Shown: positions 1-9,171 of the stretch, piece after piece | Layout of the letters: each line of letters starts with the position of its first letter | How positions within the stretch are numbered: the first letter of the stretch is position 1 | Source of the DNA: Bosea sp. OAE506 | Lineage (GTDB): Bacteria > Pseudomonadota > Alphaproteobacteria > Rhizobiales > Beijerinckiaceae | NCBI RefSeq assembly: GCF_040546595.1 | Contig: NZ_JBEPOB010000001.1 | Span: 3,287,001-3,351,000 of the forward strand | DNA: 64,000 nt | Direction of reading: 5' to 3' | Made by a program: the position numbers and the translations under genes | Notes under the pieces: generated by a model | Seen by the model: only the letters and a program-made list of their open reading frames with translations | What the model was told of the DNA's origin: nothing | Databases searched by the model: none

Positions 1-379
1 CATAGTAGTTCACGCCCGTGAAGACGATGCCGAGCGAGGCGTCGCGGGTCATCGTCCAGGTCGAGTTGCGGACGAGCAGGTCGACCTCGCCCGACTGGAG
101 CGCCGTGAAGCGATCCTTGGCCGAGAGCGGGATGAACTTGACCTTCGCCGGATCGTTGAAGATCGCCGCAGCGACCGCGCGGCAGAACTCGACGTCGAGG
201 CCGCCCCAGTTGCCCTGGGCATCCGGCACGCCGAAGCCGGCGAGGCCGGTGTTGGAGCCGCAGTTGAGGATGTTGCGCTGCTTGACCTGAGCCAGCGTCG
301 AGGGCGCCTGCGCCGAGGCGGCGGTCGCCGCCAACGCCAGGCCGAGCCCCGCGACGGCGGCCGTCATGAACTTCTTCAT
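1..379 (-). CDS. Amino-acid ABC transporter substrate-binding protein (AapJ-like), partial
   Basis: Periplasmic receptor of a general L-amino-acid ABC transporter, cut by the window start; the first 126 residues are visible. The start ATG at 379-377 follows a GGGAGAGAG ribosome-binding site and opens a Sec signal peptide (MKKFMTAAVAG to about ASAQA). The mature part has the family signatures NTGLAGFG, NWGGLDVEFCRAVAAA and RFTALQSGEVDLLVRNS, followed by a TWT stretch, which match the AapJ/BztA group. The permease and ATPase genes would be expected downstream, outside the window. The family assignment is firm; the exact amino-acid specificity cannot be read from this fragment. Confidence 0.85.
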   Translation of the reverse strand, partial: MKKFMTAAVAGLGLALAATAASAQAPSTLAQVKQRNILNCGSNTGLAGFGVPDAQGNWGGLDVEFCRAVAAAIFNDPAKVKFIPLSAKDRFTALQSGEVDLLVRNSTWTMTRDASLGIVFTGVNYY

Positions 380-770
380 GTAACTCTCTCCCATTGAAAT
401 GCTCCTGCCCGATCTCGGCCGGCAGACGCCGTCGGTCTGGTCGCTCGCGGCGCTACGGCCGCTGGATGCACAGAAATTATGCGCCATACCGTCCGTTCGT
501 CGATTGCCAGAGCCCCGCATGAGCGTCAAGCGGAGGCGTCTTTCGACGCCGTCCCTTGTCCACTGCATACATCACATGCGAGTTTGTGGGGGCGGTCAAG
601 CCTGAGGCGGCTCGGTTTGGGCGATGACGAGGGTCCTGACGCTGCGGCGCAGCCCTGCCCGATTCGGCGCCAGAACTGCGCGGCAACCAGCCATGCCGCG
701 CTCTTTCGCAATCGATGCTGCCCGTTCGAGCCTGCCTAAAGCGCTGCCGCTCGCGGGCGCGCCGACCCCG
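380..770. other. Intergenic region upstream of the aapJ-like gene
   Basis: About 390 bases between the divergently oriented 5' end of the aapJ-like gene and the 3' end of the LpxB-N-like gene. It should hold the promoter of the aapJ-like gene, which reads leftward. An AT-rich stretch near 467-485 is the only candidate regulatory patch seen. No convincing gene was found: the short open frames here lack family similarity and ribosome-binding sites. Confidence 0.4.
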
Positions 771-1097
771 TCAGCCCTGCCGGCGACGGCGGTTGCGGAA
801 GATCAGGATGAGGTTGCGGGTATAGATCACCATTGCGAGAGCCTGGCCCATGATGATGATCGGCTCGCGCCGGACGATGCCGTAGACCAGCGTCATCAGG
901 CCGCCCGCCAGCGAGAAATACCAGAAGGAGAGCGGCATCACCGAGTTGCCCTCCCGCTCGCTCGCCAGCCACTGGACCAGGAAGCGCGCGGTGAAGAGCA
1001 GCTGCGCGACGATGCCGAAGGCGAGCCAGAAGTCGAACTTCAGCACAAAGACGTCGTAGAGATAGTCGGAGACCGCGTGGCCGATGGAGATGATCAT
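771..1097 (-). CDS. LpxB N-terminal-like small membrane protein
   Basis: A 108-residue, mostly hydrophobic protein resembling the stand-alone lipid-A-disaccharide-synthase N-terminal domain (LABN). FLVQWLASEREGNSVMP and FWYFSLAGG are the characteristic motifs, and about three membrane spans are predicted by eye. The ATG at 1097 overlaps the stop of the upstream glycosyltransferase gene by 4 bases (ATGA), so translation is probably coupled. Such proteins sit beside GT2 and GT39 enzymes in lipid-linked sugar transfer operons. A role in moving or presenting a lipid-linked sugar is inferred from the neighbours and is not proven. Confidence 0.75.
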   Translation of the reverse strand: MIISIGHAVSDYLYDVFVLKFDFWLAFGIVAQLLFTARFLVQWLASEREGNSVMPLSFWYFSLAGGLMTLVYGIVRREPIIIMGQALAMVIYTRNLILIFRNRRRRQG

Positions 1098-1891
1098 GGC
1101 TGCGGCTCCGTGACGATCTGCGGCACGCGCCGGCGGCGGCGGATCAGCCACCAGACACCGACAAGGTCCAGGATGCCGACCCAGAGTCGGTCGAAGAAGC
1201 CATAGTTCGAGACGCCGGTGAGTCGCGGGCGGTCGCGGACGTCGAGATGCACGACCGTATAGCCCTCGCGCACCATCAGAGCCGGCATGAAGCGGTGCAG
1301 CGCGTCGAAATAGGGCAACGCCAGATAGGCCTCGCGCCGGAAGCATTTCAGCCCGCAGCCGGCATCGCGCGTGCCGTCCTTGAGCAGGCGTCCGCGGACG
1401 CCGTTGGCGATGCGCGACTGCAGTTTCTTGAAGCCGGTGTCCTTGCGGCCGACGCGCTGGCCCTGGACGAGGCCGGCCTGGAGACCGGCTTGCTGCAGCG
1501 CCGACAGCATCGCCGGCAGGAAGGACGGGTCGTTCTGCCCGTCGCCATCGAGCGTCGCGACGATGGGCGCGCGGGCGTGGCGCACGCCACTCCTCACCGC
1601 TGCGCTCTGGCCGCAGGACTGGGCGTGGGTGACGATCCGCAGCCAGCTCCGCTCGGCGGCCAGGGAGGCCAGCGCCGCCGCCGTGCCGTCGCTCGAGCCG
1701 TCATTGACGTAGATGACCTCGAAGGCACCGATCGATCGGCAGGCCGTCTCGATGTCGGCGATCAGCGGCCCGACATTGCCGACTTCGTTGCGTACGGGCA
1801 CGACGACGCTGAGCAGCGGCGCGGTCGAAGCGGCTTCGGGAGATGGCGTGGGGTCGGTCAACAGACGATCATCCGGAAAAACGGCCCGCAA
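1094..1891 (-). CDS. Glycosyltransferase family 2, dolichol-phosphate-mannose-synthase-like
   Basis: A 265-residue cytoplasmic GT-A enzyme expected to move a sugar from an NDP-sugar onto a polyprenyl phosphate. Seen: the VVVPVRNEVGNVGPLI nucleotide-binding start, YVNDGSSDGT, the metal-binding TLDGDGQNDP and the acceptor-region DAGCGLKCFRREAY. The length and the absence of long C-terminal membrane helices fit DPMS-type enzymes. It lies 75 bases downstream of the GT39 gene and overlaps the next gene by 4 bases, so the three genes form one operon. The three could build and deliver a sugar to a periplasmic acceptor such as lipid A; the sugar and acceptor are unknown. Confidence 0.85.
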   Translation of the reverse strand: MRAVFPDDRLLTDPTPSPEAASTAPLLSVVVPVRNEVGNVGPLIADIETACRSIGAFEVIYVNDGSSDGTAAALASLAAERSWLRIVTHAQSCGQSAAVRSGVRHARAPIVATLDGDGQNDPSFLPAMLSALQQAGLQAGLVQGQRVGRKDTGFKKLQSRIANGVRGRLLKDGTRDAGCGLKCFRREAYLALPYFDALHRFMPALMVREGYTVVHLDVRDRPRLTGVSNYGFFDRLWVGILDLVGVWWLIRRRRRVPQIVTEPQP

Positions 1892-1966
1892 CCTGCGTCA
1901 GGGCGGCCGACAGGGCAAGGAGCTTTGCAGGATGTCCGTTCGCCGAAGGACCCTGCCATGATGGGT

Positions 1967-3655
1967 TCAGGGCCGGGTCAGCACCGCGATCTCGAGGCGG
2001 CGGCCTCCGTTGAGATTGAAGCCGCGCAGCGTCGTCACCAGTCGGGGCGTGATCCCCGTAGCGGGCAGCGCGGCCTGGAAGGCGGCAGCATGGCGCGCCT
2101 CGACCAGCGCGACGCGGCAGCCCGGCTGGGCGAGGAAGGCCGCTGCAGCGGCGCCGTCCGGCCCCATGGCGAGATCGGTCCCGACGAGGAAGACGAGGCT
2201 GGGCTCGCGATAGCCGACCGTGATCACGGCCGGATCGGTGCAGCCAACGGTCCGGACCGCCTCTGCCAAGCGCGGCGAAAGCTTGAAGGACCGCAGGCTC
2301 TCGACGGCGAAGCCGTACACGCCCAGCCCCAGCAGCAGGCTCGCGACCACCCCGAGCCGGAGCGCGCCTTCGAGATCGCCGCAGCGGAAAGCGGCGACGA
2401 CCGTGGCGGCCACGAGGAGCGCCAGCAGCAGGAACGGCAATGCGAGATAGGGAATGCTGCCGTCCAGCGACCAATTGGCGGCGACGATGATTCCCGTCAG
2501 GGCCAGCGGCACGATGACCACGAGCAGCGCGGTGGCGACGGAGCCGCGCCGGAACCGGTCGATCCCGTCATTCAGGAGCGCGAGCAGCAGCAGCGCCGTC
2601 ACCGCCGGATAGAGCGGCAGCACGTAATGGGGCAATTTGGTCGGCACGGCCTCGAAGACGATCCAGGACGGCACGATCCAGGCCAGGAGGAACAGAACCT
2701 GCGGCTCGCGCCGGCGGACCCAGGCGAAGGGCACGGCCATGGCGGCAAAGGCGGCGGCCGGCCAGTAGGTGCCGAAAAAGATCAGCAGATAGAGCCCGGG
2801 TGGCCCCCAGTGCTTCTCCTGGCCCTCGGCGACCTTGCCGAGCATGTCCTGCCCGACGCTCTCGGCGAAGAAGGCGCCGCCGGTCTTCCAGGCGATCGCC
2901 AGGAACCAGGGCAGGACGACGACGAGGCACAGCAGCAGGCCCCGGTCGAAGCGCAGCGGCTTGAGCCAGCGGAAGCTGCGCTCACGGATGCTGAGGACCA
3001 GGATGGCGAGCCCCCAGACCATGGGCACGATCGGGCCCTTGAGCAGGAGGCCCAGCGCCGTCGCACTCCAGAACACCAGCCAGTTGCGCGAACTGGGGAC
3101 GAAGGCGAGCGAACGCGTCCAGTCCAGCCATGTCCGCGCCAGCGCGCCCATGGTGGCGACCGCGCAGGCGGCGAGCAGCGCGTCGGTCTTGGCGATGCGG
3201 GCCTCGACGCCGAGCAGGACGCAGGCCGCCATCAGCGAAGCGCCGAGCAGCGCCATGCGCGCGCCCACAAAAGCGAGCAGCGCCCAATAGGTCAGCAGCA
3301 CGGTGGCGACGGCACCGACCAGCGAGGGGATGCGGTAGAGCCAGATCTGCGTGCGCGCCTGGGGCACACCCAGCGCCTCTCCGGCGGCCACGGTCGCGCT
3401 CTGCAGCCAGTAGATTCCGACCGGCTTCTTGTGGCGCGCCTCGTCCTGGAAGCGGATGTCGACGAAATCGCGCGTCTCCAGCATCTGCTTGCTGGCCTGG
3501 GCGAAGCGGGGTTCGTCCCGGTCGAGCGGCTGCAGCGTCTGGAAGCCGGGGAGGAAGGCGGCCAGCGACAGCAGCACCAGGAATGCGCAGGCGCGGGCGT
3601 GGCTGGCGGAGGCCAGCGTCGCGAGACGGTCGAGCGCGGTGGTGAGCGACGGCAT
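1967..3655 (-). CDS. GT39/ArnT-like membrane glycosyltransferase
   Basis: A 562-residue integral membrane glycosyltransferase of the ArnT/PMT (GT39) superfamily, transferring a sugar from a polyprenyl-phosphate carrier on the periplasmic side. The first periplasmic loop carries the catalytic acidic motif DRDEPRFAQAS and the conserved RHKKPVGIYWLQS, followed by many hydrophobic helices. I chose the ATG at 3655 because GAGG lies 6 bases before it; an ATG two codons upstream (3661) is also possible. It is the first gene of the GT39-GT2-LABN operon. Substrate specificity (aminoarabinose, mannose, other) cannot be decided from sequence alone. Confidence 0.85.
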   Translation of the reverse strand: MPSLTTALDRLATLASASHARACAFLVLLSLAAFLPGFQTLQPLDRDEPRFAQASKQMLETRDFVDIRFQDEARHKKPVGIYWLQSATVAAGEALGVPQARTQIWLYRIPSLVGAVATVLLTYWALLAFVGARMALLGASLMAACVLLGVEARIAKTDALLAACAVATMGALARTWLDWTRSLAFVPSSRNWLVFWSATALGLLLKGPIVPMVWGLAILVLSIRERSFRWLKPLRFDRGLLLCLVVVLPWFLAIAWKTGGAFFAESVGQDMLGKVAEGQEKHWGPPGLYLLIFFGTYWPAAAFAAMAVPFAWVRRREPQVLFLLAWIVPSWIVFEAVPTKLPHYVLPLYPAVTALLLLALLNDGIDRFRRGSVATALLVVIVPLALTGIIVAANWSLDGSIPYLALPFLLLALLVAATVVAAFRCGDLEGALRLGVVASLLLGLGVYGFAVESLRSFKLSPRLAEAVRTVGCTDPAVITVGYREPSLVFLVGTDLAMGPDGAAAAAFLAQPGCRVALVEARHAAAFQAALPATGITPRLVTTLRGFNLNGGRRLEIAVLTRP

Positions 3656-3895
3656 GGACATCCTCGCGACCGCAGCGATCGCAACTGGCTCTGGGCCGGA
3701 AAGGCCGGGCGGCCTCACCCGCGGGGCGGCGCGGCGATGACCGGTCTTTCGGGCATGATCAAGGCGGAGGCCGCCAGGAGCGGCCGGCGCGGTTTACGCC
3801 GCATGCTGCGCCGCGGCAAGCTTCGGTGGGATTAGAGTGGCCATGACAGCCTCGCGCCCCGGCGCTAGCCTGCCGACATGGAGGAGGCGCCGATC

Positions 3896-4174
3896 ATGGG
3901 CCAGCTGTTGCTGAAGGCGCTGCGGTCCGGCCTCTGGGGCCTGCTGATCGGGCCGCTCGCCGCCGTACTGATCGTCTTCGGGGCGATGATCCTCGACCCG
4001 GCATGCGGCCCCGGCGATTCCGGCGGCTGTGCCATGGGCCTCGTCACGGTCCCTGTCACGGTCGCGCTGCCGAGCTTCGGCCTGTTCTTCCTGGGTGGAT
4101 TGGCGCACGGCCTCTGGCAACGTCGCCCGGCCGACGCGATCAGGCGCCTGCGCAACTGGGGGCGGGAGGATTGA
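3896..4174 (+). CDS. Small hypothetical membrane protein
   Basis: A 92-residue protein with two hydrophobic segments (about residues 10-32 and 50-75) separated by a short loop containing two Cys (DPACGPGDSGGC). A strong GGAGGAGG site ends 8 bases before this ATG, which favours it over the in-frame ATG at 3878. It faces away from the GT39 operon and is followed by a tRNA-Arg gene on the opposite strand. I do not recognise a family. Confidence 0.55.
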   Translation: MGQLLLKALRSGLWGLLIGPLAAVLIVFGAMILDPACGPGDSGGCAMGLVTVPVTVALPSFGLFFLGGLAHGLWQRRPADAIRRLRNWGRED

Positions 4175-4230
4175 AGCCCGTCCAGCCGGATGGTGACCGG
4201 CACGGGACCGGGCGGGAGTCGGTGGAAGAA

Positions 4231-4307
4231 TGGCGAGCCCGGCTGGATTCGAACCAGCGACCAGCAGCTTAGAAGGCTGCTGCTCTATCCATCTGAGCTA
4301 CGGGCCC
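4231..4307 (-). tRNA. tRNA-Arg (anticodon UCU)
   Basis: A complete 77-nt cloverleaf on the minus strand. The acceptor arm is GGGCCCG paired to CGGGCTC, with one G-U pair. The D arm contains AGCTCAG, the anticodon loop CTTCTAA reads UCU, and the T arm is GCTGG-TTCGAAT-CCAGC. The CCA end is encoded. Arg-UCU decodes AGA/AGG, which are rare codons in this GC-rich genome. Confidence 0.95.
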
Positions 4308-4375
4308 GAAGACGAAGGCCGTGGCCTTCGTCGGTCTCATCAGGGGCGAAGGCGAGCGCCCTGCCCCTCAAACAG

Positions 4376-4681
4376 TCAATGCGTCCACTGTCCGCGGCGC
4401 GAGAACTTGAAATTGTCGGAGTAGGCCACCGTCCGGCGGAGCGGCTCATGGGGCTGCTCGACGCGGAAGGGAATGCCGTTGCGGGTGGCATAGGCGACGG
4501 CCTCGGCCTCGCTGTCGAACCAGAGCTTGACCTGGCTGTTCATGTCGCCCGACGAGGTCCAGCCCATCAGCGGCTCGATCTGGCGCGGCTGCTCCGGCTC
4601 ATATTCGAGCAGCCAGCGCTCGGTCTTGGCGGTGCCCGACTGCATGGCCGTGCGGGCGGGGCGATAGATGCGTGCGGTCAT
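4376..4681 (-). CDS. ETC complex I subunit, NDUFS4-like (18 kDa)
   Basis: A 101-residue homologue of the NADH:ubiquinone oxidoreductase accessory subunit NDUFS4 (ETC_C1_NDUFA4 family). These subunits are shared by alphaproteobacteria and mitochondria and sit on the peripheral arm near the N module. Seen: MTARIYRPARTAMQSG at the N-terminus, PLMGWTSSGD with a following QVKLWFD, and the C-terminal YSDNFKFSRRGQWTH, all hallmarks of the family. The start at 4681 matches the family N-terminus. It lies between the two tRNA genes and is not in an operon with the nuo genes. Confidence 0.92.
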   Translation of the reverse strand: MTARIYRPARTAMQSGTAKTERWLLEYEPEQPRQIEPLMGWTSSGDMNSQVKLWFDSEAEAVAYATRNGIPFRVEQPHEPLRRTVAYSDNFKFSRRGQWTH

Positions 4682-4762
4682 GGCTCTCGCTCGGCGCTCA
4701 CCTGGATACTGGCCGTCTGACACGCTTGCCGCCGGGCGGGCCCGGTCGCAAGACGCCCGGAA

Positions 4763-4839
4763 TGGTCGGGGCACCAGGATTCGAACCTGGGACCCTCTGC
4801 TCCCAAAGCAGATGCGCTACCGGGCTGCGCTATACCCCG
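4763..4839 (-). tRNA. tRNA-Pro (anticodon UGG)
   Basis: A complete 77-nt tRNA on the minus strand. It begins CGGGGTATAGCGCAG, has the anticodon arm CTGCTTTGGGAGCAG with UGG in the loop, and the T loop GGTTCGAATCC. The acceptor 3' strand pairs with the 5' end and the CCA end is encoded. UGG can read all four proline codons by wobble. Confidence 0.95.
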
Positions 4840-4908
4840 ACTGGCCATTCCACGCGTGGCGGTTGGCTATCACGTCCGGCGCCTGCGCCGCAAGCGCGCG
4901 GCCTTCGC

Positions 4909-5430
4909 TCAGCGCCGGAACAATGCGTGCTCGACGCGGTCGCCGGCCTTCAGACCGAGCGTGCGGCTGACGCCGCCATTGATTTCCAGCACCGACAGGA
5001 CCGGCTCGCCGGAGGGAATCGTCCGCTGCGACAGGGGCTCGGTGTTCTCGGCGATGCGCGCAATCGTGCCGTCGGCGCGGATGAACAGCATGTCGAGCGG
5101 GATGTAGGTGTTCTCCATCCACATCGCGACGGGCTCGGTTCGGCCGAAATCGAACAGCATGCCGCGGTCGGCGGGCATGTAGCGGCGGTGCATCAGCCCC
5201 CTCGCCCTCTGCTCGGGTGTGCGCATCACCTCGACCTGGAAACTGTGGCGCTTGTCGCCGCTGACGATGGCGAGGCTTTCCAGCGCCGCGGGCGCCTGCG
5301 CGGCGGGCGCCCCCTGAGCCAGGCGCAGGCTCTGCGCGGTCACGGGCACGGGCTGCGCCAGAGCGGTACCCAGCGCCAGCGCCGCGACAGCCCGGCTGCA
5401 GAGGGAAAGGAAACGGGGCTTGGCCTGCAT
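4909..5430 (-). CDS. DUF192 family exported protein
   Basis: A 173-residue protein with an N-terminal signal peptide (hydrophobic AVAALALGTALA, cleavage around VTAQS). A DUF192 domain spans about residues 55-170. Family motifs seen are VEVMRTPEQRARGLMHRR, GMLFDFG, MWMENTYIPLDMLFI and VLEINGG. DUF192 proteins are widespread, export-competent and of unknown biochemical function. The gene is divergent from the following one, and the 180-base gap between them contains a perfect 9-bp inverted repeat (5473-5495). Confidence 0.88.
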   Translation of the reverse strand: MQAKPRFLSLCSRAVAALALGTALAQPVPVTAQSLRLAQGAPAAQAPAALESLAIVSGDKRHSFQVEVMRTPEQRARGLMHRRYMPADRGMLFDFGRTEPVAMWMENTYIPLDMLFIRADGTIARIAENTEPLSQRTIPSGEPVLSVLEINGGVSRTLGLKAGDRVEHALFRR

Positions 5431-5472
5431 CGTCGTCTCGGCTCCGGCTGGCGCGTCCTGCGAACCTATGAC

Positions 5473-5495
5473 GTCGCAGATGGCGAATCTGCGAC
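5473..5495. repeat. Perfect 9-bp inverted repeat in a divergent intergenic region
   Basis: GTCGCAGAT (5473-5481) and ATCTGCGAC (5487-5495) flank a 5-base spacer, in the gap between two divergently transcribed genes. It could be a dimeric-regulator operator or an RNA hairpin in the leader of either gene. No T-run follows on either strand, so a terminator is unlikely. Confidence 0.5.
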
Positions 5496-5610
5496 AGATA
5501 CCGGCCAGGCCGGTCGCCGGGTCAAGTGTTTCGTCAGCATGCCGGAGCGTCGCGGCTTTCCTTCGCGGGCGGGTTGCGGCAGGGTCGCCGCCACAAAACA
5601 GGAGACCGTC

Positions 5611-7425
5611 ATGTTCGCTCCGCGTCAGCGCCGCCCGCTCGGTGCCGCCCTCGCTCTCGCCATGCTGGCGATGTCGCAGCCGCTCTCCGCGGCCGATTTC
5701 CAGCTCGACAATGTCCGTATGGAGTTCGGCCTCGTCACGCTGTCGGCTCCCAAGCTCGAGGTGAAGGGCTCCCCCCTGGAGCGTGAGGCCTTTCGCAGCC
5801 TCCTCGACATCAAGAGTGGCGAGACGGCGCTCGCCCGCATCGACCGCCTGAGCGCGTCCGAGATTCGCGCGCCGGAACTCGTCGTCGAAGTTGCACAGGG
5901 CAAGCAGAAGCAGGTCACGACGTATCGCGACGTGCGTTTCTCGGACATCCGCGACGGCCAGATCGCGCGCGGCGAATCGGCGGGCGGATCGCTCGCCGGC
6001 CAGAACCCCGACGGGGGCAAGCTCAGCGGCACGTTGCTGGCGATGCGCTTCGAGGGCCTCGACATGCGGCAGACCGCGCGGGTCCTCGTCGACCGCGTCC
6101 CGGCCGGCCAGACCGAGCCGGTGCGCCCGCTGCTGCGCCGCGCCGAGCAGGACGGCTACAGCATCGACATGGGCCCGGCCGGCAAGATCAGCTTCGGCCG
6201 CGCCACCAGCCGCGACATGGCGGCGGGCGTCGGCCCCGAGCCGCTGGGCGATCTGCTGACGCGCGCGATGGCGCTCTCCGAGCAGACCGCGGCCGGTGGC
6301 GCGTCAAAGGACGATCCGGTCCGGCGGGAGGCGGAGAAGCGCATGGGCATCGCCCTGCTCGGCTTCTACGATCGTGTCGAGATCGGCAGCGGCGAGATCC
6401 GCGACATGGTGATGACCGTGGTCGATCCGAAGGCGGCCAAGCCCGGCGCGAAGCCCGACCCCGTCGAGATCAGCATAGCCCGGATCGCCTACGGGCAGGA
6501 TGCGCCGGCCAAATCCGGCTTTGCGCTGGAAGGACTGCGGTTCGCCGGCGGCGGAGCGCGCGGAATGGTCGACTCGATCAGCTATGTCGGCTTCTCCTAC
6601 GGCCCGGTGGTGAAGGCGCTGCTGGAGGATCTCGGCCGGCCCGGCTCGGGCCCCGACATGAGCGACTGGCGCCGCTACGTTCCGACCCTCGGCACGATGC
6701 GCTTGGCCGGGCTCACCGTCGATGCCCCGCCTGCGGCGCGGGGCGCGGCTCCGGTGAAGGTCGGGATCGGCACCTTCGAGATGAAGGCGGGCGAGCAGCT
6801 CAACGGCATCCCGACGAGCCTGTCGCTGACCCTCGACAAGCTCGTCGCGCCGATCACCGAGGGCGCGGGCAATCCGGCGGCCAAGGACCTGATCGCCATG
6901 GGCATCCGCTCGCTCGACCTCTCGGCCCGGATCGACCTGGCCTGGGAGGCCGCGCGCAACGAACTGGCGATCCGGCAGATCGCGCTCGGTGGCGCCGGGC
7001 TGGCTCGGCTCGAGGCCTCGGCGACGCTGGGCAACGTCACCAAGGACCTGTTCTCGAACGACGCGGCGCTCGCCCAGGTGGCGGCGCTCGGCGCAACCGC
7101 GCGGGGCCTGACGGCCAAGCTCGAGAATTTCGGCCTGGTGGAGAAGCTGATCGCCAACGAAGCCCGCAAGGCCGGCCGCAAGCCCGATGAGATGCGCCAG
7201 CAATTCGCGATGATCGCGAGCCTGGGGCTGGCCTCGATCCTCGGGCCCTCCGACGCAGCCAAGACGCTGACGGCGGCAGTCTCGCGCTTCGTCGCCAAAC
7301 CCGGCACGCTGACGCTCGACGCCAAGGCGAAGTCGGCCAGCGGCCTCGGCCTCGCCGACGTGATCACCATCACCGACCCGACCGAGATCCTCGACAAGAT
7401 CGAGCTTAAGGCCGACGCGCAGTGA
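5611..7425 (+). CDS. Secreted hypothetical protein of about 600 residues
   Basis: A 604-residue protein beginning with a Sec signal peptide ([23 protein letters not shown]); the mature protein starts near residue 29. A GGAGA site precedes the ATG at 5611; the open frame extends far upstream, but without signal or family support. The body is a repetitive mix of beta-rich and amphipathic stretches with alternating hydrophobics, without Cys clusters or catalytic motifs that I recognise. It loosely recalls large periplasmic DUF945/AsmA-type proteins, but this is a guess. Its stop overlaps the GTG start of the next gene by 3 bases (GTGA), so the two are translationally coupled. Confidence 0.7.
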   Translation: MFAPRQRRPLGAALALAMLAMSQPLSAADFQLDNVRMEFGLVTLSAPKLEVKGSPLEREAFRSLLDIKSGETALARIDRLSASEIRAPELVVEVAQGKQKQVTTYRDVRFSDIRDGQIARGESAGGSLAGQNPDGGKLSGTLLAMRFEGLDMRQTARVLVDRVPAGQTEPVRPLLRRAEQDGYSIDMGPAGKISFGRATSRDMAAGVGPEPLGDLLTRAMALSEQTAAGGASKDDPVRREAEKRMGIALLGFYDRVEIGSGEIRDMVMTVVDPKAAKPGAKPDPVEISIARIAYGQDAPAKSGFALEGLRFAGGGARGMVDSISYVGFSYGPVVKALLEDLGRPGSGPDMSDWRRYVPTLGTMRLAGLTVDAPPAARGAAPVKVGIGTFEMKAGEQLNGIPTSLSLTLDKLVAPITEGAGNPAAKDLIAMGIRSLDLSARIDLAWEAARNELAIRQIALGGAGLARLEASATLGNVTKDLFSNDAALAQVAALGATARGLTAKLENFGLVEKLIANEARKAGRKPDEMRQQFAMIASLGLASILGPSDAAKTLTAAVSRFVAKPGTLTLDAKAKSASGLGLADVITITDPTEILDKIELKADAQ

Positions 7426-8144
7426 CGCAGGCGCTCGAACCGGCGGAGGGGTTGTCGCCGGACGATCTGCAGTGGCGGCCGGGGGCTCTCGCGGCGGCGT
7501 GGTGGGCGGGGTTGCCGCCGGCCGCTCGTGGCCTGCTGCGCGGGCGCGTCAACCCGCACAACCAGACGCGGATTCATCTGGCGAAGGTGATCGCGCGGCG
7601 ACCCGGCCAAATCGCCGTCGGCGCCTGGACCTATGGGCGGCCGAAGATCCGTTTTCCCGAGAGCGGGGCGCGTCTGACGATCGGCCGCTACGGCTCGATC
7701 GCCGACGGCGTCGAGATCTTGCTCGGCGGCAACCACCGCACCGACTGGGTGACGACCTATCCGTTTCCCGCCCTCCCGGGGCTCTGGCCCGAGGCCGCGG
7801 GGATCGTGGGCAGCCATACGACGCGGGGCGACGTCGTCATCGGCCACGACGTCTGGCTCGGGTCGCAGGCCATGATCCTGTCCGGCGTCACGATCGGCAC
7901 CGGCGCCGTCGTCGCCGCGCGGGCGGTGGTGGCGCGGACCGTGCCGCCCTACGCCATCGTCGGCGGCAATCCGGCCCGTGTCCTGCGGATGCGCTTCGAG
8001 GAAGCCGAGATCGCGTCGCTGCTGGCGAGCCGCTGGTGGGAGCTGCCGCGAGAGGACATTCTGCAGCTTATGCCCGTCTTGATGTCGGGTCGCGTCGCAG
8101 ATCTCGCAGCCGTCGTCAGCGAGCGGCGATCAGCCGGCGCTTGA
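7422..8144 (+). CDS. CatB-related O-acetyltransferase (left-handed beta-helix)
   Basis: A 240-residue acetyl-CoA-dependent acyltransferase of the hexapeptide-repeat CatB/xenobiotic type. Seen: the trimer-forming repeat region with [20 protein letters not shown] (His of NHR is the likely catalytic residue), [32 protein letters not shown] and [17 protein letters not shown]. It starts with GTG inside the stop of the upstream gene. The 3' end overlaps the convergent acyltransferase gene by 29 bases. Neighbouring glycan genes suggest it acetylates a surface sugar; antibiotic acetylation is possible but less likely in this context. Confidence 0.85.
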   Translation: MTQALEPAEGLSPDDLQWRPGALAAAWWAGLPPAARGLLRGRVNPHNQTRIHLAKVIARRPGQIAVGAWTYGRPKIRFPESGARLTIGRYGSIADGVEILLGGNHRTDWVTTYPFPALPGLWPEAAGIVGSHTTRGDVVIGHDVWLGSQAMILSGVTIGTGAVVAARAVVARTVPPYAIVGGNPARVLRMRFEEAEIASLLASRWWELPREDILQLMPVLMSGRVADLAAVVSERRSAGA

Positions 8145-9171
8145 GACCGAGCGCCGGCTTCTCGACCAGATGCCAGGACAGCCAGGCGACGGCCAGCGTG
8201 ACGAGCAGTCCCGGCCAGAACAACGTCATCGCGCTGGCAGCGGGGAACAGGGCATGGCTCGCCTGCTGGATCGGCCAGCCATAGAGATAGACGCCATAGG
8301 ACAGGTCGGAGGGTGGTTCCGTGCTTCGTCGGGTCAAGGCGGGAGCAAGCGCCAGGACCAGCACGCCCCAGGCCGTGAGCAGATAAAGAGCAGTCTTGTA
8401 GAGCGGCGTCGGCGAGAGCAGGACGAGGGTAGCGAGCCCCAGCGCCAGCCCCGGAAGGGACAGGCGCACTTGGTCCCGGAACAGGTAGATCAACCCTCCG
8501 GCGAGGAAGATCAGCGGCAGGCGCAGCGCGGTCTCGACGCCCTTGGGACCATCGGGGTCGACGATTTCGCGCAGTAGCGTCGCGACCAGCAGCAGGCCGC
8601 CCATCGCCAGCGCCAGCTTCGGCCGGGCGAGCAGGCCCAGCAGCCCGCCGACGAGGACGCCGAGATAGCAGAGCGTCTCGTATTTCAGCGTCCAGACCGT
8701 GCCCATCGGAAAGGGCAGCGGGTTTTTATCGAAGACGCCAGGAAGGGCCGAGGCGCTCTTGAAGGTGGTCAGCGTGCCCGTGATGAAGCGGCGCAACTGC
8801 GGATCGGCGAGATAGGCGCCGAGATCGAGGCGGGTCATCGCCGCGCCAAGGCCGAGCGCGACGACCAGCGTCGCAGCAATGAGGCCCGGTGCGATCCGCA
8901 GCGTGCGGGCGACCAGGTAGTCGCGCCAGCCGCGGCGGTCATAGCTCATCGTGACCAGGAAGCCGGAGATCGCGAAAAAGCCGTTGACCGCATGCTCGCC
9001 GAGCGTGAAGCCCGTCGTCTGCGCCCAGGGCTCGTCCTCGACGCGCCCGGTCGCGACGCTAAAGGCGTGCGAGACGACGACGGCGAGCGCCAGCGCAAGC
9101 CGCAGCAGGCCGAAGTTGTTGTGCGGACCGGCCAAGGCCTGCGTGACGCTGACGCCGAAGAGCCTGGTCAT
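8116..9171 (-). CDS. Acyltransferase family 3 (OafA/NodX-like) membrane protein
   Basis: A 351-residue integral membrane O-acyltransferase with about ten hydrophobic helices. Motifs of the family: [19 protein letters not shown] near the N-terminus (catalytic His of the SH pair), [16 protein letters not shown], and the C-terminal [14 protein letters not shown]. It probably acetylates a polysaccharide or lipid-linked glycan using cytoplasmic acetyl-CoA. It starts inside the stop of the upstream GT2 gene (ATGA overlap 9168-9171), so the pair is co-translated. Confidence 0.88.
   Translation of the reverse strand: MTRLFGVSVTQALAGPHNNFGLLRLALALAVVVSHAFSVATGRVEDEPWAQTTGFTLGEHAVNGFFAISGFLVTMSYDRRGWRDYLVARTLRIAPGLIAATLVVALGLGAAMTRLDLGAYLADPQLRRFITGTLTTFKSASALPGVFDKNPLPFPMGTVWTLKYETLCYLGVLVGGLLGLLARPKLALAMGGLLLVATLLREIVDPDGPKGVETALRLPLIFLAGGLIYLFRDQVRLSLPGLALGLATLVLLSPTPLYKTALYLLTAWGVLVLALAPALTRRSTEPPSDLSYGVYLYGWPIQQASHALFPAASAMTLFWPGLLVTLAVAWLSWHLVEKPALGLKRRLIAAR

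Noticed and set aside
460..490. Sigma-54 promoter or NtrC-type palindrome upstream of the aapJ-like gene
   Set aside because: TGGCGC lacks the GC at the required -12 spacing, and the half-sites are 9 bases apart with mismatches.
1247..3835. Very long plus-strand open frame (862 codons) opposite the glycosyltransferase operon
   Set aside because: Antisense shadow in high-GC DNA: rich in Arg/Gln/Gly/His, no domain, and the opposite strand encodes clear GT39 and GT2 enzymes.
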